NCBI GenBank assembly: GCA_034509425.1 | Contig: JAVTVJ010000786.1 | Location: forward strand, 186,001 to 250,000 | Direction of reading: 5' to 3' | Source of the DNA: Eopsaltria australis | Lineage: Eukaryota; Chordata; Aves; Passeriformes; Petroicidae | DNA length: 64,000 nt | In this document: positions 58,653 to 64,000 of the stretch, piece after piece | Numbering within the stretch: position 1 is the stretch's first letter | Layout of the letters: each line of letters begins with the position of its first letter | Made by a program: the position numbers and the translations under genes | Notes under the pieces: generated by a model | What the model was told of the DNA's origin: nothing | Database searches by the model: none | The model's input: the letters and a program-made list of their open reading frames with translations, nothing else

Positions 58653-59481
58653 TAATGTTAATAGTTTATATCAAAAGAAATATCACAGAGATTCTAAATG
58701 TTTCTTGTTGAAATGGGATTTCTCTGGAAGTACTTTTATTTCCATTTTGTAGCCACAACTGGGTCATCCTGAAAGCAATATTTATTACATGTAGATATGT
58801 GTTACCCCTTAGGCCCAACAAAAACTGTATTTGCATGTTTGTATAGTTTTCCTAAAAACTGTCACCACTGCTGAAAGGAAAATGTAGAACAGATCAATAT
58901 TCTGTGTGCTGGTGTGTCAAAACAAAGCAGAAGAAATTCCACTTTTATCTCAAAGCAGTGATTCCAAATAATCCTTTGGAGTTTGCTGTGGTAGCTGAGT
59001 TTAAGCAGTTCCATTGAGCAATTCCCAAGATGAGGAAGCTTAGAATATATGTTTAGTTTTGAGCAATTCACAAGGTCAGGTCTACCATAAGCACATTAAT
59101 TATCCCTCCTTGCTAGTACTCTGTTGTCTGGTTTCCAGTGAGGAGGTGGGAGTTGGGAGACAACCAAGACGGAGGTTTTGTTCCACATACAAAAAGAAGT
59201 TTAAGTAAGTATTATATTGATCCTTGGCTCATATACCTCTTACTAAGAGCATTTTATGCTGCATTAGTCTGCTAAACTGTACATAAAAAATTGTTCTTTA
59301 AAATACCTGATTTGAAAACAAGTGCTTACACGTCTCACGAAACTCAGTACTTACCAGTGTATCACAAAAAAGGTAGATTCTATATAATACCTCTGTAACT
59401 ATGTAGAAAGTAAAACCATGCATATACTCAAATGGAGATTTTTTTATATGGCCTTGACTAAGGAAAGCTTGAAAGAATGTT

Positions 59482-59487
59482 AATAAA
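59482..59487 (+). terminator. RNF13: RNF13 distal poly(A) signal
   Basis: AATAAA within TTAATAAACATG is followed by T-rich sequence. It would give a 3' UTR of about 1.1 kb. Confidence 0.5.
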
Positions 59488-59510
59488 CATGTTTTCCACT
59501 TTAAATATCA

Positions 59511-61573
59511 AAAGGAGTTTATTGAACTTTTGCATCACTTGAGACCTTGAGTACTCACCTACATTGCTGAGGCTGAAGTGCTTTTGAAGATGCAGAACAT
59601 GAAACTGCTGGGATCCTGAGCAGATATTTCCTGCATCATTCTGTGAATCACAGTACAAGGAGTTGCACTGACCAGCGCTACGTGCAGGGGGCCTGAGTTA
59701 TGCAGAAAACCTTCATTTTTGTTCACTTCTAGCTTGAGGAGGAGTTTGGACTGACCAGAGCTGGTAGTTTGCCTGGGGGAGCGTGAAGGAGGACTAGGGT
59801 GCTCTGAACAATTCCTCTCCAGCTGGCAGTGCCTGCAGAGCCACAGCCCCAGTGCTGGAACCCTGGACAGGCAATGGCACATGAGGTGGTCCCAGATGTG
59901 ATTTCTGACCTAACACTCCATGCAGCCACACACCCTGCAGTGCAGACCTGTTTTCTGGGCCTGGCTGAGAGCAGGGAAAGTATTTTGCACAGTGAGGCAC
60001 AGTAAAAGGATAATAACGAAAGGATGATTCATCTCCAAAACACTGCTGCCAGCAGCCATGGGGTAATGACAGTCAGTGTAGTGGTGTATTTTCACCAGGC
60101 AAAATTCCCCTTCAGCATGCATATGTCTAGGTGAGTCCAAATGGGAAAACGGTTTCTGAAAATGTAATTACTAAGCTGAAAGATGTTTCTTAAAATAGGT
60201 CCCTGCTGTTGCTGTGAGCACATATGTTTATTCATTATTGTATTCCAGGCACCCCAAAATCTGAAGGTTCCAGAACCATGAATTGACCTAAACTTTGTAA
60301 TAGGCTCATGTGTAATTCTATGGCCTGCAATCAGGTGCAGTTACGCTAGGAAAATTCACCAACAAATGCATTTCATAAAGTGATTTGAACAACACCTAAT
60401 TCTTAACCAAGCAGAAGTGTACAGGTGACATACACCTCAAGAGAGAGGAACTGGTCAGAAAAGAACAATGTCACACTAAGGAATGTGATGACAAGTACCT
60501 GGTGTGTGCTGCCAGCAGCTGCTCTGCCTCTGAGGTGCTGCTACAGTCAATTCCATCCTGTCTGACCTTACCACAGAAGCAGCTTTGGGAATGTACTACC
60601 CTCATCCTCCTAACCAGGGAGAAACAAAGCTCTGCAGTCAGAAGGTGAGTGCAAATCTGTGTTCAGACACCGAGCACAGCTTCACGTGTTTTATGGGGGA
60701 AGCAGATTTGCATCCTCTGTACCAGTTACTACTGAACAGGAATGTGCTCTGGGTGTGTTGGTCTAACTTTGGCACTGGGAGATCCAGTTCAGACAGAGCC
60801 ACTTGGCAGTGGGAGAATATGAACACTATATATAGGAAGGTTTTAGTTACACCCAGATCTAGTGCCAAGCAGAGGAGCAGGTGCAGCTGACACCAATGAT
60901 GAAGGTGTGGGGGAAAGGAGGGGAGAACAAAGGCATTTTCAGGTTTTGTCCAGAAGCACCTGACTAGTTTGAGGGCCCAGGAAGACAGAGCCTTTCTAAA
61001 GATTAACCTCCCATGATCCGGGCTTGGCTGTCCTCCCATCCCACAAACTCCAGGGGTCACCATCACATCCCACTGGGCCCGTGTTTTAGGAATTCTCAGC
61101 AGAAGAAACAAATACAGGTGCAATCCTTTAAGGTAATAGAGATTTTAAATCTGTCCCTTCTCTGGGTGAGGGGAGCACATTCCCATCCTGGGTGTCCTGA
61201 CGTGGGCAGGCCACCACAGACTCCTTTGCCAGGTCCAATGCAAAGTCACCTTCAGCTTGGTTCAGGAATGGTATTATGGGCATTCAGAGGGCAGGGGAAT
61301 GCCACAGCAGAGAGCTGGATAAATTTGGAATTAAAAGATGAGAAATCATCTCCTAATTTAAGATCCACCCCAAAGACTGCCAGGCTTTTGACCAAAGTCA
61401 TATTACCATACTACTTATCCTATTCCCATACTACTGCTATCCTGCAAAACTGCACTTAGACCTCCTGTTGGTGTGGCCAGCCATGCACTGAAGGGCCTCA
61501 GAGTATTCCTTGGAAGGGGGGGGGGGGGGGGTGAAAAATCACCAGCAGTCTGGTTTTGTTTGGTTGGAATAAA
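59511..61573. other. RNF13–PFN2 tail-to-tail intergenic region
   Basis: No gene can be supported. It contains a 17-base poly-G (61516-61532). A minus-strand frame at 59559-59882 runs up to a good donor-like site (AATGTAG|GTGAGT) but resembles no family with confidence. Frames near 60638-61459 on both strands are also unrecognised. Confidence 0.45.
61516..61532. repeat. Poly-G tract, 17 nt
   Basis: A pure run of G on the plus strand. It is prone to length errors in sequencing. Confidence 0.9.
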
Positions 61574-61579
61574 TTTATT
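61574..61579 (-). terminator. PFN2: PFN2 distal poly(A) signal (candidate)
   Basis: Minus-strand AATAAA is followed by a GT/T-rich stretch (GTGATTTTT) about 35 nt downstream. It would end a 3' UTR of about 1.6 kb. Confidence 0.5.
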
Positions 61580-63170
61580 TCATCTGTCTGTAAACAAGGT
61601 GTTTTTAATAGTTATGGCATTTTTTGAAATGCATATTAAATCAGATGAGTTAGACTGTATCCCAGATGTAACAAAGTGCAGGGAAAGAAATGGACAAATC
61701 AGCAACAAGAATTTGTTTAAATCTGTACATTATCCACAAGGCCCAACAATAGAAGCAAATACTAGAATGTCCCTAAGGTAGTGCCAGTCAAAAGAAACCC
61801 TCAGAGTCAGTTAAAATCCATCTCACAATAGCAACAGTTCATTTTTTTTTTAACAATAGTATGGCACAGAATACATATTAAAAAACTCATCACAAGACAG
61901 CCAAGTCAGTTATTCCAACCACTACCATCTCCCATTTATTCTTTAGTATACAGAGTTCTGCAGTTCTTGCAATGGACATACAGGTCAGAACCGTGCCTGA
62001 ACTGAGTTTGGTTACAGACATTTCAGATGACTCGTGCACAAGGCAGCTCACTCCATCATTTCTGCAGCAAGGGTGTGACAGGCCAGATGAAGATTTTTAA
62101 ATTTGAAATGGTATTTTGAAGTTTAGCTTACAAACTACCGACCTTCATCCAAACAGTGGCTTCAGAGCAGCCAAACTGCACCACTGAGTGATCTGGCAGA
62201 AAGACTGAAGCCAGTCAGAGCTCCCAGGGTAGCTGAAGGTGGCAGTTTTCCACAATGACATTGCAGTTTCATATTAAAAAACAAAAACAACACCCCCCAT
62301 CCCCCGACCCCCAAGCTGCAAATTAAAATTGGTCCTATGAGAAACTGAAACCAGACACACTCCAGCTGGTTATACCAGGCTAGCTAATGACCACAGTGGC
62401 AGCCTTGCACAAGTCAACTACAGAACAGGAGCTGGCAAAAAAAAAAAAGTGCCTGAGCTATTGTAATGATGGAATGTCTGGGGAGTCCCTAGGATGGTGG
62501 TTTAAGGTCATGGGAGGAAGTGCATCTGTACCCTTTCATAGTTTTGTGATTGCACTTGTTAAGCAGTACAACCTTCAGACAACATCAAGAAAAAGTAAGA
62601 GACTTAAGCCTACAGTAAAGTGCAATGACAAAACTAATATGACATTAATAGCTTTTGAGTGGCAAATTGGTTAAACAAACCAGGCACTATAAAAATGGGT
62701 GTAAGCAAACACATGGGTTTAAAAAACAGAAACAAAGAGAGGGACAGAAGTGAAGATATGCACGCACTTTTTTCCTCCCAACCATGCTCTGTGAAAGGAA
62801 GACTAGTGAGCTGTGACTTGCTCAAAGTGCTGAAGAGGCATTGATCAAATTAGATTGTACAATCGGCACCTTGTTTAGTATCTCAGTTGGTTTAGTTGTC
62901 AATATCACGCTAATTGCTAAGACGAAGCAGAGCCTACACTTGGCATGTTCCCCTCCCAAGTTTCAAGTTATCATGCATATCATCATCATGGTGGTGCCAG
63001 ACGGGCTCGGGTACCTACAGTGGTTTACAGAGGTGAACGAGGGGGAACTGGAGTTATGACAGTAGGAAATGGGTAAATAAAAAAACACAAACTACCATCT
63101 ACGGTCTGGTAGCACTGAGCACAAGCGGGTGGTGGTGCAGACAGCTGCTAGGTGGATGGGGAGAGGCTGC
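61580..63170 (-). other. PFN2: PFN2 3' UTR (probable)
   Basis: This lies between the stop codon of the distal terminal exon and the candidate poly(A) signals. No other gene is seen. Extent is inferred. Confidence 0.55.
61935..61940 (-). terminator. PFN2: PFN2 proximal poly(A) signal (candidate)
   Basis: Another minus-strand AATAAA, giving a 3' UTR about 1.2 kb long. Confidence 0.4.
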
Positions 63171-63268
63171 TCAGACATCAGACCTCCTCAGGTATAAAGC
63201 CAGTTCATATGCTTTCTTGTTGAGTGTCCCTCCATGGACACCTTCCTTTCCCATGACTATAACCAATG
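63171..63268 (-). CDS. PFN2: PFN2 alternative last coding exon, isoform b type
   Basis: Profilin-2 binds actin monomers, poly-proline ligands and phosphoinositides and is prominent in neurons. This exon encodes the C-terminal helix region [14 protein letters not shown]...LALYLRRSDV followed by TGA. The acceptor is CTCCAG|CATTGG, and the first codon is split after one base, the same phase as the neighbouring exon. Both variants add 32 residues after the shared body, so this exon is interchangeable with the one at 63484-63581. In the family this end is the less actin-avid PFN2b form. Exons for the first two thirds of the protein lie beyond the right edge. Confidence 0.93.
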
Positions 63269-63483
63269 CTGGAGTACACAAGGAAACAAAACAGAAATGA
63301 AAAGAATTAAAGGGAAAAAAAAATAACACCTTTCCCCACCAACAAAGGGATACAAAGGAGACACAGGTTCATACCCCATCACCCTGCATTGCTAGTAAAG
63401 TTTCCAGAATGTAAGGTTTAAAGCTCACTGCCAGGAAAATTTAATAGCAATCTTCCCCTAATACTTAACAGTCTGCCTAACAA
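63269..63483 (-). other. PFN2: Spacer between the two PFN2 terminal exons
   Basis: This 215-nt stretch holds the end of the isoform a exon's untranslated part, with a variant ATTAAA signal on the minus strand (63440-63445). It may allow isoform a to end here, or it may simply be an intron. Confidence 0.5.
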
Positions 63484-63581
63484 CTAGAACCCAGAGTCTC
63501 TCAAGTATTTTGCCATTGAGTATGCCTTCTTATTCAATCCGCCTCCATGGACCCCTTCTTTGCCCATTACAAAGACCAAGA
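63484..63581 (-). CDS. PFN2: PFN2 alternative last coding exon, isoform a type
   Basis: It encodes [15 protein letters not shown]...[10 protein letters not shown] followed by TAG, matching the canonical profilin-2a C-terminus with its GKEGVHGG actin-contact segment. The acceptor is CTTTCAG|TCTTGG, splitting the valine codon after one base. It lies 5' of the isoform b exon in transcript order. The two exons are homologous to each other and the same length (98 nt), a duplicated exon pair. Confidence 0.95.
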
Positions 63582-64000
63582 CTGAAAGAGAAAAGAAAAA
63601 AAAGTTTTAAAAAGAGTGTGTTAGACATGGAAATAATACAAGTTTTAGGCAGTGCAATAAATACCCTCAAATTCATGATTTAGTATTTGGGAATTAAGCT
63701 AGTTTAACAGTTTTGTTAAAGCACAGATATTGACAGGGCTAGGAGAAGGCACAAGCTATCCTCCGGGATTTTATCTAACTGTGGAAGTTGTAAGAGTTCA
63801 CTGCTAAGAAAAATGCCACCAGCTATCAAAAACCATTACAGTGCCTCTCACCATCAGTCATCACCCTGTAAGGAAATCCTGGCTGCAGTTTAAACACCTA
63901 TGGCGGCAGGGGTGCAGTGTATGCACTAGTCTGACTGGAGAGTGGCAAAAGAAAATTCCCATTATCTGTGCTGTAGCAGTCACTGCTGGTATAGGAACCA
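63582..64000 (-). other. PFN2: PFN2 intron, continuing past the window edge
   Basis: Intronic sequence upstream of the isoform a exon. No further PFN2 exon is visible before the edge. Confidence 0.6.

Larger units (their letters stand above)
58414..59510 (+). other. RNF13: RNF13 3' UTR (probable)
   Basis: AT-rich sequence following the stop fits a 3' UTR of about 0.25 or 1.1 kb, depending on which poly(A) signal is used (58647 or 59482). No other gene is seen on the plus strand. Confidence 0.6.

Noticed and set aside
60638..61459. Frames of 148-161 codons on both strands between RNF13 and PFN2
   Set aside because: They overlap on opposite strands, the minus-strand frame starts with TTG, and neither has recognisable similarity.

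Overview
The window is nuclear DNA from a vertebrate, and the repeats point to a bird, probably a songbird. Introns are AT-rich, and genes start in sharp CpG islands. CR1 LINE fragments are present, and the LTRs look like those I know from songbird genomes. The gene order WWTR1 – COMMD2 – RNF13 – PFN2 matches human 3q25. All coding exons were placed by matching remembered families and checking that splice phases close. No prokaryotic, CRISPR or plasmid-like feature was seen.

Layout. 1-23925: one long first intron of WWTR1 (minus strand), with a ~1 kb solo LTR, a CR1 tail and small tandem or dispersed repeats. 23926-24314: first coding exon of WWTR1 (TAZ), inside a CpG island. 24830-30468: intergenic, with a minus-strand solo LTR and a second GC-rich patch. 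30554-33686: complete five-exon COMMD2 (minus, 199 aa). 33.9-35.2 kb: short intergenic gap with an E-box-rich minisatellite. 35.2-59.5 kb: RNF13 (plus), with a noncoding first exon and nine coding exons giving exactly 381 aa. 61.6-64.0 kb: the 3' end of PFN2 (minus), with two alternative terminal coding exons.

The genes are not an operon. WWTR1 is a Hippo-pathway coactivator, COMMD2 a Commander-complex subunit, RNF13 an endolysosomal E3 ligase and PFN2 an actin-monomer binder. COMMD2 and RNF13 are divergent, about 1.6 kb apart. RNF13 and PFN2 converge tail to tail.

I found no new multi-gene system. The most notable points are: a GC-AG intron in each of two neighbouring genes (COMMD2 and RNF13), both with a GT donor 4 nt downstream that would cause a premature stop; two minisatellites flanking the divergent promoters; apparent absence of ANKUB1 from its mammalian position; a duplicated splice donor and a 4-codon uORF at the RNF13 start; and several local sequence copies, including a perfect 35-bp repeat in two RNF13 introns.
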